Of a DNA stretch of 64,000 bases, positions 17,562-26,535 are shown one piece after another. A program made the translations under genes and the position numbers. Below the pieces are notes generated by a model. It worked only from the letters and a program-made list of their open reading frames with translations. It ran no database searches and was not told the origin of the DNA. The stretch's first letter is position 1. Each line of letters starts with the position of its first letter. Source of the stretch: Chloroflexota bacterium (lineage in GTDB: Bacteria; Chloroflexota; Dehalococcoidia; Lucifugimonadales; UBA3495); assembly GCA_028873965.1 (NCBI GenBank), contig JAPPMU010000042.1:155763-219762 (forward strand), in the 5' to 3' direction.

Positions 17562-17591
17562 AGATTACCAGATTTTGCCTTTTTTTGTGAA
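17562..17591 (-). promoter_or_regulatory. Candidate comEA promoter
   Basis: On the minus strand TTCACA (17586-17591) and TAATCT (17562-17567) are separated by 18 bp. This would give a leader of about 128 nt containing the hairpin at 17455-17483. The remainder of the 344-bp gap 17428-17771 has an A/T-rich patch and a small stem (GACGGC/GCCGTC, 17742-17763) just past the kinase-like gene. I see no gene in it. Confidence 0.35.
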
Positions 17592-17771
17592 TTTCTTATC
17601 AATCTTCATATTTGGGCCGTCCGGCAACGGCGCCGGCGTTCCATCAGACCGTTGGCAGCGGTGGGCCAGGACTGTGGGGTGGCGCACGTGTGGCCCTGCG
17701 TGGCAGCAACCAAGTCTCTCAATCGCCCACTGATCTGTCGTGACGGCTCTATTTGGCGCCGTCAGCACTGA

Positions 17772-18686
17772 CTACTCGTTCGCTGACTTCCCGGCCGCAA
17801 TTCCGGCCCGCAACGCGTCGGCAGCCATGGGCCCGTACATACCAGCGACGACGGAGGCTCCTTCCTCCGCAATCCGCCAGTCCCGAGACTGGATCTCCTC
17901 AACCGATTGTTGCGCCAGGCGTCTGCCATAGTCATTGATAAACCTGCCCAAAGCCTCCGGATCCGCGTCCGGTGCCATCTGCCGAAACAGGCGGAACATG
18001 GGGTCGGTGCGAGCGGCGTTGTAGACATCGTGGAAGGTCAGGTTTGCTGGGTGGTCGCGCAGCAGCAGCGCCACGCCGAAGTCGATGATGCGGATGCCGC
18101 CTCCGGACGCCAGAATGGTATGTGATCTTCCGTCCGGGTCGGATACCGTGGCATCGTTGTAGCAAATGCCGGCGGCGTGCAATCGCGACACGGCCGTTCC
18201 CAGTTCATTCCCGATGCCGTACATCCGCTCGGGCGCGGCCTCGTCGGGGCTGAGCTCCGTCAGGAAAGGGCCGGGCACAAACTCCTCACTAAGGAATCCT
18301 TCGATGCTCGGCAACTGCCGTGGTCCCAATCCGAGGTCTCCGGCGATACGCGCGATTTCGGACTCGCCGGGGCTCTGGCACGGCTTGATCACGACGTCGA
18401 CGGCTCGCTCGGGGAGCCCGCCGGTGATGATCGCCACGCGCCCCCGTGTGCGGCCGTCGTAGCGAATGTCCACATCGACCGCTTCGTCGCCGTACACCAG
18501 GGGGTAGGCGGCCGGGAACAAGCCGTAAACTGAAAAACGGGTAATTCGTGAATCCGCGACGAGTATTTCCCACAACTCGTCGCCCTGATCGGCCAGGGGC
18601 CACAACGGCCACAGGCGTTCGGGACACCTGCCATCCCGGACTGCGGCGTCCCGGGCCGCGATGTCACCCTCGTCCATACCGGCCAA
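17772..18686 (-). CDS. Protein-kinase-fold (RIO/aminoglycoside-kinase-like) protein
   Basis: The product is about 304 residues if started at the TTG at 18686. An ATG lies three codons later at 18677. Kinase-like features are a Lys in VVIKPCQSPGESEIA, a hinge-like EEFVPGPF, the loop LHAAGICYNDA in the catalytic-loop position, and IIDFG as the DFG metal site. The substrate is unknown. The 21 codons between the upstream DUF952 stop and this start stay open in the same frame and read like protein (YTEEQLASVRRVIAG), so the true start or a readthrough relationship is unresolved. It is the last gene of a five-gene minus-strand run. Confidence 0.6.
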   Translation of the reverse strand: MAGMDEGDIAARDAAVRDGRCPERLWPLWPLADQGDELWEILVADSRITRFSVYGLFPAAYPLVYGDEAVDVDIRYDGRTRGRVAIITGGLPERAVDVVIKPCQSPGESEIARIAGDLGLGPRQLPSIEGFLSEEFVPGPFLTELSPDEAAPERMYGIGNELGTAVSRLHAAGICYNDATVSDPDGRSHTILASGGGIRIIDFGVALLLRDHPANLTFHDVYNAARTDPMFRLFRQMAPDADPEALGRFINDYGRRLAQQSVEEIQSRDWRIAEEGASVVAGMYGPMAADALRAGIAAGKSANE

Positions 18687-18749
18687 GCCGGCGATGACCC
18701 GGCGAACGGACGCAAGCTGCTCCTCAGTGTACCGAATGTCGGGCTCCGG

Positions 18750-19106
18750 TCACCCTTGCCCGCCCAGTGCGAAACCGCTCGGTTGCGTCTCATCCGGCGC
18801 CAACGCGCGGATGCGGACCACCGCATGCAGGTTGATGGGTCCGTAAACGTGCGGGTAGATCTCGCCCGAACGGGAAGGCTCACACACCAACGGCGATCCT
18901 TCGGGCAGTCGCTCGGTGTCCACGTCCAACGCCAGCAGATCGGTCCGGCCGGCGAACAGCCGCGCCGCGACCCGCAGCATCTGCGCCTCGTCGGCGCTGG
19001 CGTGGATGAAGCCCTCTTCGGCCAATGAGGGAGCCCGATATTCGCCCACAGTGACGGCGGTCTCCCAATCGGACCGGAACGCCAGGTGGTAGATGATGGA
19101 CGTCAT
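18750..19106 (-). CDS. DUF952 family protein
   Basis: The product is 118 residues, full length for DUF952. Family marks are IYHLAFRSDWE, the GFIHAS segment and VYGPINLHAVV near the end. The family has an ADP-ribosyltransferase-like fold by published classification, but no activity is established, so none is assigned here. It starts 15 bp after the serine hydrolase stop, and its TGA stop is in frame with the following kinase-like gene. Confidence 0.8.
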   Translation of the reverse strand: MTSIIYHLAFRSDWETAVTVGEYRAPSLAEEGFIHASADEAQMLRVAARLFAGRTDLLALDVDTERLPEGSPLVCEPSRSGEIYPHVYGPINLHAVVRIRALAPDETQPSGFALGGQG

Positions 19107-19121
19107 GTTCCCTGCACCCGA

Positions 19122-20234
19122 TTACCGGCAGGCTGCCCGCACCGCCCGCGAAATCGCGGCCAGGCGCGGGTTGTTGGTGGCGCTGGCCCGGAACCCGTTG
19201 GTGATGTACGCCACCGCCAGCCCCATGCCGGGATCAGCCCAGCCCACCGAGGTACCGGCGCCGCCATGCCCGAAGGTGCCCAGGCCGTCACCGGCGTTGG
19301 TGGTGGCGCCCATGCGGCTGTCGTCCAGCACCAGGCCCAGGGAGCGACGCATCCGCGTGCCCAGGGAAAAGTCGTTGGCTTCGGAATCGAGGCGCGTGAC
19401 CTCGGCCACCGTCTCCGGCTTGAGAATGCGGACGCCGTCCAACTCTCCGCCGTTGCACATCATGGCGTAGAAACGGGCCAGATCGCGAGCGGTGAATATG
19501 CCACCGCCGGCGGGATGCACCGCCTGGTGTACCTCCGGCCGGTTGTACGGGCGTATCATGCCCGGGCGATCGCAGTCTTCCATGGCGTGAATGCGGGAGA
19601 CCCGGGGCTCAAGCTCCGGGGGCAACCCCACGTACCCGTCGTGCAACCCCAGCGGATCCAGGATCTCCTCCCGGAGAAATACGCCGATGTGTCGCCCGTC
19701 GATCCGGCGCACCAGCTCGCCGATCACCCAGCCAAAGTTGCGCGGATGGTACGCCATGATTTGCCCGGCGGGATAGTCGGGGATGATGTCCTCCATGCAC
19801 TCGACCACGTAGTCCCAGTCCTGCCAACGGTCCCAGGACAATTCCGGCGGGGTCTCCGGAAAGCCGCCCCGGTGGGTCAGCACGTGACGGACCGTCACCG
19901 TATCCTTGCCGTGCTTGGCGAACTCCGGCCAGTGCTGCGCCACCGTGTCGTCCCAGTTCAACTGCCCCCGCTCCCAAAGGACGTGCAGGCAGGCCGCCGC
20001 CAACGGCTTGGTGGAAGAGTAGAGGATGAACATCGTGTCGGCCGCGACCGGTGTTCCGCCGGCGTCATCGGCCAGGCCGCCCCAGAGATCTACGGCGAGA
20101 CGCCCGTGCCGATATACGGCGAGTCCGGCTCCCGGGTGCAACCCTTGGTCAATCTGTCGGCGGAACAGGTTTTCCAAATCCTGCACCGCCGCCGGGTCCA
20201 TTTCTACTTCTTCCAAAACTGTGGTGGTGGTCAT
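19122..20234 (-). CDS. Serine hydrolase of the beta-lactamase/esterase (class C-like) family
   Basis: The product is 370 residues. The nucleophile motif SxxK is Ser73-Ser-Thr-Lys76 (ILYSSTKPLA), the Tyr-containing motif is Tyr162 (AYHPRNFGW), and the third motif is GHGGAGT near residue 335. There is no signal peptide, so a cytoplasmic esterase or peptidase-like enzyme is more likely than a beta-lactamase. GAGGAC lies 6 nt before the ATG. It follows an SCP2-like gene by 57 bp. Confidence 0.85.
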   Translation of the reverse strand: MTTTTVLEEVEMDPAAVQDLENLFRRQIDQGLHPGAGLAVYRHGRLAVDLWGGLADDAGGTPVAADTMFILYSSTKPLAAACLHVLWERGQLNWDDTVAQHWPEFAKHGKDTVTVRHVLTHRGGFPETPPELSWDRWQDWDYVVECMEDIIPDYPAGQIMAYHPRNFGWVIGELVRRIDGRHIGVFLREEILDPLGLHDGYVGLPPELEPRVSRIHAMEDCDRPGMIRPYNRPEVHQAVHPAGGGIFTARDLARFYAMMCNGGELDGVRILKPETVAEVTRLDSEANDFSLGTRMRRSLGLVLDDSRMGATTNAGDGLGTFGHGGAGTSVGWADPGMGLAVAYITNGFRASATNNPRLAAISRAVRAACR

Positions 20235-20291
20235 CGATAGTCCTCTATGGTTTCGGGTGGAGCGAGGGAGTCCGGTGTCGAACCGGAAGGG

Positions 20292-20729
20292 TCAGTGAGC
20301 GAACACGGTGTTCAGGTTCGCCGACAGGTCAAAAAAGTGCTGCAAGCTCTGGTTGTACCGGAAGAACATGTCCGCCCGAAGCTGATCTCCCGTGGCATTG
20401 GTGGAAATCTCGTTCAGCATGTCCAGGCTGACCAGCGTCTGGCCCGATCCGGCTCCGCCGTTGGCTTTGATGTCCTCCAGCATGGACCGCCAGGCGTCGG
20501 TCTCCATTTCAATAAAGAAGTCGACGTTGATCAGGTCGTATTCGGTGCCGGCCCGAACCGAAGTGCATTCGAATGCCTCGAAAGCGACCACAAACACGTC
20601 GTCGCCTACCTTGACGCCCATGGAGGCGTCGACGGTGCCGATCTGCCGGTAGGCCGGGTCGTCGTTGACTAGCTGTCGCAGCTCTTCAAACCAGGCGAGC
20701 GACGGGAATACTATCGGTTCAGCAGTCAT
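20292..20729 (-). CDS. Uncharacterised protein, SCP2-like by appearance
   Basis: The product is 145 residues, with no signal peptide or membrane segment. The N-terminus (VFPSLAWFEELRQLVNDDPAYR) and the following alternation of strands resemble small SCP2-type lipid-carrier proteins that start with a helix and the W-F pair. I cannot confirm the family by eye. It sits between a zinc-ribbon gene and a serine hydrolase gene on the same strand. Confidence 0.5.
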   Translation of the reverse strand: MTAEPIVFPSLAWFEELRQLVNDDPAYRQIGTVDASMGVKVGDDVFVVAFEAFECTSVRAGTEYDLINVDFFIEMETDAWRSMLEDIKANGGAGSGQTLVSLDMLNEISTNATGDQLRADMFFRYNQSLQHFFDLSANLNTVFAH

Positions 20730-20790
20730 TCAGGGGTTGCCTCCGGGCTCGGAAAACACCGGTCGCTGCGATGCGGGACCGGTCGTCACG

Positions 20791-21099
20791 CTATTCGTGG
20801 AAGTAAGGATCTCCCGTCTTCTCAGCGGATGAAAACGGGGCCATTTTGCGAAGATAATGGTCAGGGTCAGTGGTGGACGGGGCTTTGCCCAAAACGTCGT
20901 CAACCATCTTGTAGTACCGGGGATCCAGATCCCGGTAGGTATCGGCTTCGGTCCTGCCCCGCGAGAAGGAAGACATGATGCGTTCCATCCCGTAGTCACC
21001 ACAATGTTCGCAGTTGACATCGGTCGCCGCGGAGGCAACCTTGAAAAAGTAACTGCTCACCTGAGAGCAGGACTGGCAGCGATACTCGTAGATCGGCAT
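20791..21099 (-). CDS. FmdB-type zinc-ribbon protein
   Basis: The product is 102 residues. It starts with MPIYEYRCQSCSQVSSYFF, typical of the FmdB putative regulatory family, and has two CxxC knuckles (CQSC and CEHC). The C-terminal half is longer than the usual short FmdB proteins and contains YRDLDPRYYKMVDDVLGKAP. Regulation of amidase genes has been suggested for the family but is not shown by anything here. Confidence 0.8.
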   Translation of the reverse strand: MPIYEYRCQSCSQVSSYFFKVASAATDVNCEHCGDYGMERIMSSFSRGRTEADTYRDLDPRYYKMVDDVLGKAPSTTDPDHYLRKMAPFSSAEKTGDPYFHE

Positions 21100-21218
21100 G
21101 TGTGGACCACCTCAAGGATCGCGGGCAGAGCTGCCAAGCCTTGGCGTCGGCCACCCAACGAAATCCCGCAGGCGATGGTATAGGAACGCGCCGGCGGTGT
21201 CAAAACGGTCCCGCTAGC

Positions 21219-21394
21219 GTAACTGTTCAGATTTGATGTGACCGGCCCACCCCAAAACCGTCATACCGGCGAAAGCCGGTATCCAGAAAATCCTTGCTGT
21301 GCTCACGTTTGCCGGTAGCAGGGATTTCTGGGTTCCTGCTTTCGCAGGAACGATGTGCAACCCACAAGGAAACCCATCAACACTGAACAGTTAC
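21219..21394. mobile_element. MITE-like element family A, copy 2 (176 bp, 8-bp target duplication)
   Basis: It has the same length and ends as the copy at 3050. The exact 8-bp target duplication is CCGCTAGC (21211-21218 and 21395-21402). A few base changes distinguish it from copy 1. Its right border is inside the last codons of the trmO frame or directly beside its stop (21398), so the insertion may define the end of that protein. Confidence 0.9.
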
Positions 21395-21397
21395 CCG

Positions 21398-21841
21398 CTA
21401 GCCGGTGGTCCCGTCGAACCCGGCGCTGTGGCGCTTGATATCGATCACCGGCGACCCGTCCTGCGCGTCGAGTTCTGTCACCGAAATTATCGCCTCTCCG
21501 GTGCCCTCGTCGATCACCACATCCTGGATCAGGGCCACCGTCGCGCCGATAAAGTTGGGCCGGTACTGGCTGCGGGTGGCGAACACGCCCCGGATCGGGT
21601 TGGCCGGGTTATGCCCGGGATGGAGCCGCAACTCGTAGCCCCGGGCTTTCGCACGGTGCAGGACAAACAAAGTCAGGATCCGGTCGCCCGCCTCCAGGCC
21701 CATCACGCCGTCAGCAAAGTCGGGGTGCACCACGATCTCCGACGGGCGTTCCCGCATTTCGTCAGAAGGCGCGTATTCGGTGAACTGGCTCCGAACGTAC
21801 CCGACCGGCGCAATCCGGATCACGCTGGGATCGGTTTTCAT
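21398..21841 (-). CDS. trmO: TrmO/TsaA-like tRNA methyltransferase
   Basis: The product is 147 residues, starting at the ATG at 21841. The conserved family segments are APVGYVRS at the start, LFVLHRAKARGYELRLHP in the middle, and GVFATRSQYRPNFIG. The family N6-methylates threonylcarbamoyl-adenosine 37 in tRNA using SAM. The protein ends KRHSAGFDGTTG, and its stop lies in the right target duplication of a family A element. The C-terminal tail may therefore have been altered by that insertion. No good ribosome site is seen. Confidence 0.8.
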   Translation of the reverse strand: MKTDPSVIRIAPVGYVRSQFTEYAPSDEMRERPSEIVVHPDFADGVMGLEAGDRILTLFVLHRAKARGYELRLHPGHNPANPIRGVFATRSQYRPNFIGATVALIQDVVIDEGTGEAIISVTELDAQDGSPVIDIKRHSAGFDGTTG

Positions 21842-21860
21842 GGCTGCGTGCGGCGAACGT

Positions 21861-22742
21861 TCAGTTGGCCGCCACCGCCGCTCCAACGTCTGCCGACAGC
21901 GACGCCAACCAGTTAACCACCGCCTCTCCGGCCGCCGGCATCATATTGGTCAGCGAGTGGTTCCCGCCCTCCAGCACCAGGTACTCAGCCCGGGGGCTGT
22001 TCACCGCGGCGGCGATCATGTCCTGCGGAACGTCCAGCAGCCGGGTGTGCGTTTCCTGCGAACCGGACAGCACGAAGAGTGGTGCCGTGATCTTCGGGGC
22101 GTGCATTACGACGTTGTACCGTTCCAGCGGGCCATGCTTGTCGATGTAGGCCATGGCCGAGAACATTTCCTTGATGGGGAAGTCCACGTAGAACAGGTCC
22201 AGGGCCCGCCCTTCGGCCTCCATGCGGTCCGCAGTCTCCAGGTTGGCACGGAACTCCTCGGCATCGGGAGACTCCATGTAGTAGGAACAGGACAGCCGCA
22301 CCGGAGAAATGGGCACTACCGCCGCCACGCGCGGGTCGTTTTCCACCGCGCCGTAGTAGGTGACCTTGACCGCCCCCATGCTCTGGCCCAGGATGGCAAT
22401 GCGACGGTATCCCTGCGCTTCCAGGTAATCGATGCCCGCCCGGAGGTCCTGCCGGCTGTTGTCGAGGATTTCATACGCGTTGCCCTCGGCCACTCCGGTT
22501 TGGCGGTCCACCCAGACGGTGTCGTGGCCCCGCGTGTTCAGCGTCAACGCCGCGTAGCCCGCGTTCCGCAAGTCGTTGGCCATGTTGGCCGTTGCCGGCG
22601 TGTAGAAGTTGCGGCCCGAACCGTGAATGACCATGGCAGCGTCTATGGGGCCGGCTGGCGTCGCGCTGCTTTCGGGAGCGAAAAACGCTCCGTCCAATTC
22701 CATGCCATCCGCGGCGGTGATCCGAATCAGGTCAACCAGCAT
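21861..22742 (-). CDS. Alpha/beta hydrolase
   Basis: The product is 293 residues. The start at 22742 is fixed by AGGAGGAA 6 nt upstream, rather than the longer frame. Features are the oxyanion motif IHGSGRN, the nucleophile elbow GQSMG and a C-terminal GGNHSL that supplies the His. The substrate cannot be predicted. It precedes trmO by 20 bp and follows the oxidase operon terminator. Confidence 0.8.
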   Translation of the reverse strand: MLVDLIRITAADGMELDGAFFAPESSATPAGPIDAAMVIHGSGRNFYTPATANMANDLRNAGYAALTLNTRGHDTVWVDRQTGVAEGNAYEILDNSRQDLRAGIDYLEAQGYRRIAILGQSMGAVKVTYYGAVENDPRVAAVVPISPVRLSCSYYMESPDAEEFRANLETADRMEAEGRALDLFYVDFPIKEMFSAMAYIDKHGPLERYNVVMHAPKITAPLFVLSGSQETHTRLLDVPQDMIAAAVNSPRAEYLVLEGGNHSLTNMMPAAGEAVVNWLASLSADVGAAVAAN

Positions 22743-22861
22743 GACTGTTCCTCCTGGGTGTGCCGGCCAACTCAGGGCGGCGGTCTCCGATGGTGGCCAC
22801 AGTTTACACGCAATCGTTGCCGGGTTCATCCCGGGAGGTCGTCGCGAAACCGGGAGGTCGT

Positions 22862-22895
22862 CGCGAAAAGCGAAGGGCAGCCTCAGCGGCTGCCC
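22862..22895 (-). terminator. Terminator of the cox operon
   Basis: The stem GGGCAGCC/GGCTGCCC (22875-22882 with 22888-22895) is followed on the minus strand by a T-rich stretch (TTCGCTTTTCG). It lies 27 bp past the stop of the last cox gene. Confidence 0.65.
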
Positions 22896-22921
22896 CGATC
22901 AAAGCCAATTGCCGGCCGGTG

Positions 22922-23779
22922 TTACCTCAACTGCAACAGGTACTCGACCAACGCTTCCACATCTTCGTCAGTCAACACGATTCCGGCCATGGTCGCGCTC
23001 ATCAATCCCTGTTGGTAGTCCTGGGAAAGACCATCCGCGGTGCCGGCGGTGTAGGCGTCGGGCTCCACTATCGACTCCCGGATGTACTCTTCCGCCGAGT
23101 AACCCGAAATGCGGTTGCCCGCAGCGGAGGCGATCCCGTCAAGCGGTGGCCCCAGCACACCCTGGGCCACTCCCTGGATCGTGTGACACGATGCGCAGGC
23201 GGCGGTTCCCACAAAAAGCGCCTGCCCCGGGGATGCGGCCGCACCGGTCCCATTGGGCGGCGCCGGCGGCACTAGGTCCGCAGGGTTCGCCGGCGGAGGT
23301 AATTCGGCCGGCAGCGGCCGTTCCACCATGGCATGTGCGTCCTCTGCGTGATGCTCGAAGGGTTCGATACGCGGTTCGGAGAATGCCCGCGGAGTGGGCC
23401 GGAAGACGCCGAACAGCAGCACCAGGGACAGGGCGACCACGAGACCCAGGGCCAGGCCGGCCACGAAAATCTGCCACAACAGCGGGTTCTCGAACTTCAG
23501 GTGCATGAAGAAGGCAACCACGCAGAAGAACTTGATGACCGACAGGATCACCAGCGGGGCGATGACCACGCCGCTGCCCTGGAGTCCCTCCGGAACGATG
23601 ATGAGGAATTCGACGAGGGTGATGACGGCCAGGAAAATCGCCAACAGGCCGTACTGTTTCAGCCCACCATGCACGCCCTCCGGCACGCGTCCGAAGAAGA
23701 ACCGCGATATGCCGGCATCTTCGTGCGCCGCGTGTTCATCGTGGGCCATTACGCCCTCCTGACCGGGGTTAGCGCTCAT
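22922..23779 (-). CDS. coxD: Cytochrome c oxidase subunit IV fused to cytochrome c
   Basis: The product is 285 residues. The N-terminal part has three membrane helices (about 42-62, 69-95 and 103-127) and matches prokaryotic oxidase subunit IV (CtaF type). A Pro/Ala-rich linker leads to a class I cytochrome c with the heme motif CASCH and a distal Met in GLMSATMAG. The fused heme domain could accept electrons for the oxidase. Two starts are plausible: 23779 with AGGAGG 10 nt upstream, or 23749 with AGGAGG 5 nt upstream. It is the last gene of the operon. Confidence 0.85.
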   Translation of the reverse strand: MSANPGQEGVMAHDEHAAHEDAGISRFFFGRVPEGVHGGLKQYGLLAIFLAVITLVEFLIIVPEGLQGSGVVIAPLVILSVIKFFCVVAFFMHLKFENPLLWQIFVAGLALGLVVALSLVLLFGVFRPTPRAFSEPRIEPFEHHAEDAHAMVERPLPAELPPPANPADLVPPAPPNGTGAAASPGQALFVGTAACASCHTIQGVAQGVLGPPLDGIASAAGNRISGYSAEEYIRESIVEPDAYTAGTADGLSQDYQQGLMSATMAGIVLTDEDVEALVEYLLQLR

Positions 23780-23801
23780 CTGGTGGTTGCCTCCTCGAAA
23801 C

Positions 23802-24506
23802 CTAGCTGATCAGTCCGGTGACCCAGTTCCATCCCTGCGCTGCGGCGTGCCCGGCTTCGGGCGGCCCGTCAAATCCGCCGATCAGGTACAGCAGCGTGAA
23901 AATCACGATCCAGACGATGTCCACGAAGTGCCAGTACAGCCCGGCGATGTCCACATCCAGGTGGGAAGGCCGGCCGGCCGGGTTGCGCGCCGCGATGATG
24001 GCCAGGCAAATCAACCAGAAGATGCCCAACGTAACGTGGGCGCCGTGGAATCCGGTCAGCGTGAAGAACGTGCTGCTGAAAAGGTTGGTTTCGTAGCGCA
24101 GGCCCTCAACCCGGAACAGGTTGAATTCATACACCTGGAAGCCGATGAAGATGCTTCCCAGAATGATGGTCAGCACCAGCCACTGGACCAGGCGCTTCTG
24201 GTTTCCGTTGCGAGCGGCGGCCACGCCCATCACCATTGCGAAGGAGCTCATCAAGAGCACGAAGGTGCTGACGGTGGTGATGGGAACGTCAATGATGTCC
24301 CGAGGGTACGGGCCAACGATGCTCTGGCCTCGGTACACCATGTAGGTGGCGATCAGCGACCCGAAGAAGAGGCAGTCCGAACCGAGAAACACCCACATCA
24401 GGAGTTTCCGGTGATTTATCCCGGTGGTGGTCTCTTCCTCGTGAGCCGGTGGATGTTCGGCCGGCGGATGCGCCGGCGGGGCATGGGTGGTATCTGCGTG
24501 AGCCAA
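23802..24506 (-). CDS. coxC: Cytochrome c oxidase subunit III
   Basis: The product is 234 residues. It starts with TTG at 24506, supported by AGGAGG 6 nt upstream; no ATG is near. The N-terminus is His/Pro-rich (PPAHPPAEHPPAHEE). Five membrane helices follow, with the subunit III marks FGSLIATY and FFTLTGFHGAHVTLG and the ending GLYWHFVDIVWIVIF. It lies between coxA and the coxD-cytochrome c fusion. Confidence 0.94.
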   Translation of the reverse strand: MAHADTTHAPPAHPPAEHPPAHEEETTTGINHRKLLMWVFLGSDCLFFGSLIATYMVYRGQSIVGPYPRDIIDVPITTVSTFVLLMSSFAMVMGVAAARNGNQKRLVQWLVLTIILGSIFIGFQVYEFNLFRVEGLRYETNLFSSTFFTLTGFHGAHVTLGIFWLICLAIIAARNPAGRPSHLDVDIAGLYWHFVDIVWIVIFTLLYLIGGFDGPPEAGHAAAQGWNWVTGLIS

Positions 24507-24560
24507 CGCGCTCCTCCTGCCTGGTACTAATCTGAGTAAGCCGGGTTCGTGCGGAGACGC

Positions 24561-26432
24561 CTAGTGATGGCCGGCCGCTTCGTGGTGCTCTTCGGCGGCG
24601 GGTTCGTTTGACCAGCCGATGACGCCGATGATCGTGATGATCCCGCCGATGAAGCTGATCGGGAACCGGATGTAGTCCCAACCGACGTCGATCAACAGTC
24701 CACCGGCGATCCACACCACGCCGAAGGACGTGACCAGGGGCCAGTAGGACGGGCTGGGCATGTGAATCGTGCTGGGGTCAACGTGCGGCTCGGCCGGCAC
24801 AGTCTCGCCGCGAGCGGCCGCCTCCCGCTTGGTGATCCAGTAAGCGTCCTGGCCGCGGACCACGGGAACCTCCGCGAAGTTGTACACCGGCGGCGGCGAG
24901 GAGATGCTCCACTCCAGGGTCGGAGCGTCCCACGGGTCGTGGCCCGCCTCCTCGCCCTTCTTGATGCTGCGGAAGAAGTTGTGAATGAACACCAGCAGCG
25001 AAATGACGATGACGAAGTAACCGATGGTCGCCAGCAGGTTCATTGCTTCCCAGCCGAACCCCTCGGCGTAGGTGTAGATGCGGCGCGGCATACCGTTCAA
25101 CCCGGAGTAGTGCATGGGGAAGAACGTCAGGTTCATTCCAATGAACATCAGCCAGAAATGGATCTTGCCCAGCATTTCGTTGTACATCTTGCCGGTGATC
25201 TTCGGGTACCAGTAGTAGATGCCGGCGAAGATGCCGAAGATCGCGCCACCGAACAACACGTAGTGGATGTGGGCGACGATGTAATAGGTGTCCTGTTGCT
25301 GAAAGTCGGAAGGGGACACGGCGTGGGATACGCCGGAAAGCCCGCCCACGATGAACAGCGCCACGAACCCGATGGCCATGAGCATCGGCGTTCTCAGGTC
25401 GATAGACCCGCTCCACATGGTGCCGATCCAGTTGAAAATCTTCACGCCGGTGGGCACCGCGATCAACATTGTGGTGATGGTGAACACCGAGTTGGCAATG
25501 GCACCCAAGCCAACCGTGAACATGTGGTGGCTCCACACCGCCCAACTCATGATGGCAATGACGATGCCGGAGAAGACGACCACGGGGTAGCCGAACAAGG
25601 GCTTGCGGCTGAACGTCGGGATGATCTCCGAGACCACGCCCATGGCCGGCAGGATCAGGATGTACACCTCGGGGTGGCCGAACAGCCAGAACAGGTGCTG
25701 CCAGAGGATGGGATCGCCGCCGGCGGCGGTGTTGAAGAAGTTGGCCCCGAACTGCCGGTCCGCGGTCAGCTCGATCAGCGCGACGGTGATGATCGGGAAC
25801 GCCAGTACCAGGAGAATGCTGGTCACCAGCGTCATCCAGATGAACACGGGCATCCGCATCAGGGACATTCCCGGCGCCCGCATGTTGATGATGGTCACCA
25901 CGAAGTTGAAACCGGCGGCCAGCGAGGCAACGCCCAGTACCTGCAGGCTCAGCGCCCAGAAGTCCAGACCCTTGCCCTCGCTGAACGGCGCGGCGGTCAG
26001 GTTGGCGTAGGAGAACCAGCCGGCGTCGGGAACTTGCCCGATCAGGAAACCGGCGTGCATCAGCAGCGCGCCGAAGAGGAACGTCCAATAGGAAAAGGCG
26101 TTCAGGCGCGGGAAAGCCACGTCCCGGGCGCCAATCATGAGCGGCACCAGGAAGTTGAAGAAGGTGGCGCCGAACGGCATGATCGCCATGAAGATCATGG
26201 TGGTGCCGTGCATGGTGAACATGGCGTTGAACCAGTCCGCCGATACCAGCGTGCTGTCGGAAGTCGCCAACTGCAAGCGCATGATGCCGGCTTCGATCCC
26301 GCCGACCACGAAGAAGAAGAACGCGGAGAAGCCGTACAGCGCGCCGATCCGCTTGTGGTCAACCGTGGTTAGCCAGCTCCACAAGCCGGTATAGGTGCTG
26401 GGGCGAGGTATGACGCCGGTTATGGTTACCAT
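24561..26432 (-). CDS. coxA: Cytochrome c oxidase subunit I
   Basis: The product is 623 residues. Heme and copper ligands are visible in GHPEVYILILPAMG (with the Glu of A1-type oxidases), WSHHMFTVGL (the His pair for CuB) and DTYYIVAHIHYVLFGG (heme ligands). The Glu in GHPEV indicates an A1-type proton path. GGAGG lies 10 nt before the ATG. The C-terminal 100 residues extend past the core with a further two membrane segments and end in AAEEHHEAAGHH, an extended subunit I as in caa3-type oxidases. Confidence 0.96.
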   Translation of the reverse strand: MVTITGVIPRPSTYTGLWSWLTTVDHKRIGALYGFSAFFFFVVGGIEAGIMRLQLATSDSTLVSADWFNAMFTMHGTTMIFMAIMPFGATFFNFLVPLMIGARDVAFPRLNAFSYWTFLFGALLMHAGFLIGQVPDAGWFSYANLTAAPFSEGKGLDFWALSLQVLGVASLAAGFNFVVTIINMRAPGMSLMRMPVFIWMTLVTSILLVLAFPIITVALIELTADRQFGANFFNTAAGGDPILWQHLFWLFGHPEVYILILPAMGVVSEIIPTFSRKPLFGYPVVVFSGIVIAIMSWAVWSHHMFTVGLGAIANSVFTITTMLIAVPTGVKIFNWIGTMWSGSIDLRTPMLMAIGFVALFIVGGLSGVSHAVSPSDFQQQDTYYIVAHIHYVLFGGAIFGIFAGIYYWYPKITGKMYNEMLGKIHFWLMFIGMNLTFFPMHYSGLNGMPRRIYTYAEGFGWEAMNLLATIGYFVIVISLLVFIHNFFRSIKKGEEAGHDPWDAPTLEWSISSPPPVYNFAEVPVVRGQDAYWITKREAAARGETVPAEPHVDPSTIHMPSPSYWPLVTSFGVVWIAGGLLIDVGWDYIRFPISFIGGIITIIGVIGWSNEPAAEEHHEAAGHH

Positions 26433-26535
26433 GTTTCAGGTCCTCCGCTGCGGCTCGGTCAACAGTTGCTTTGTCGATGCGTTAGCGGCGATGAATTGCG
26501 GTCTGCTTGATATATGATAGCGCGGATTCCGAGCG

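Noticed and set aside
24762..26372. A 536-codon open frame antisense to coxA
   Set aside because: It is rich in His, Asp and Arg from the reverse reading of a membrane-protein gene. CoxA is certain on the other strand.
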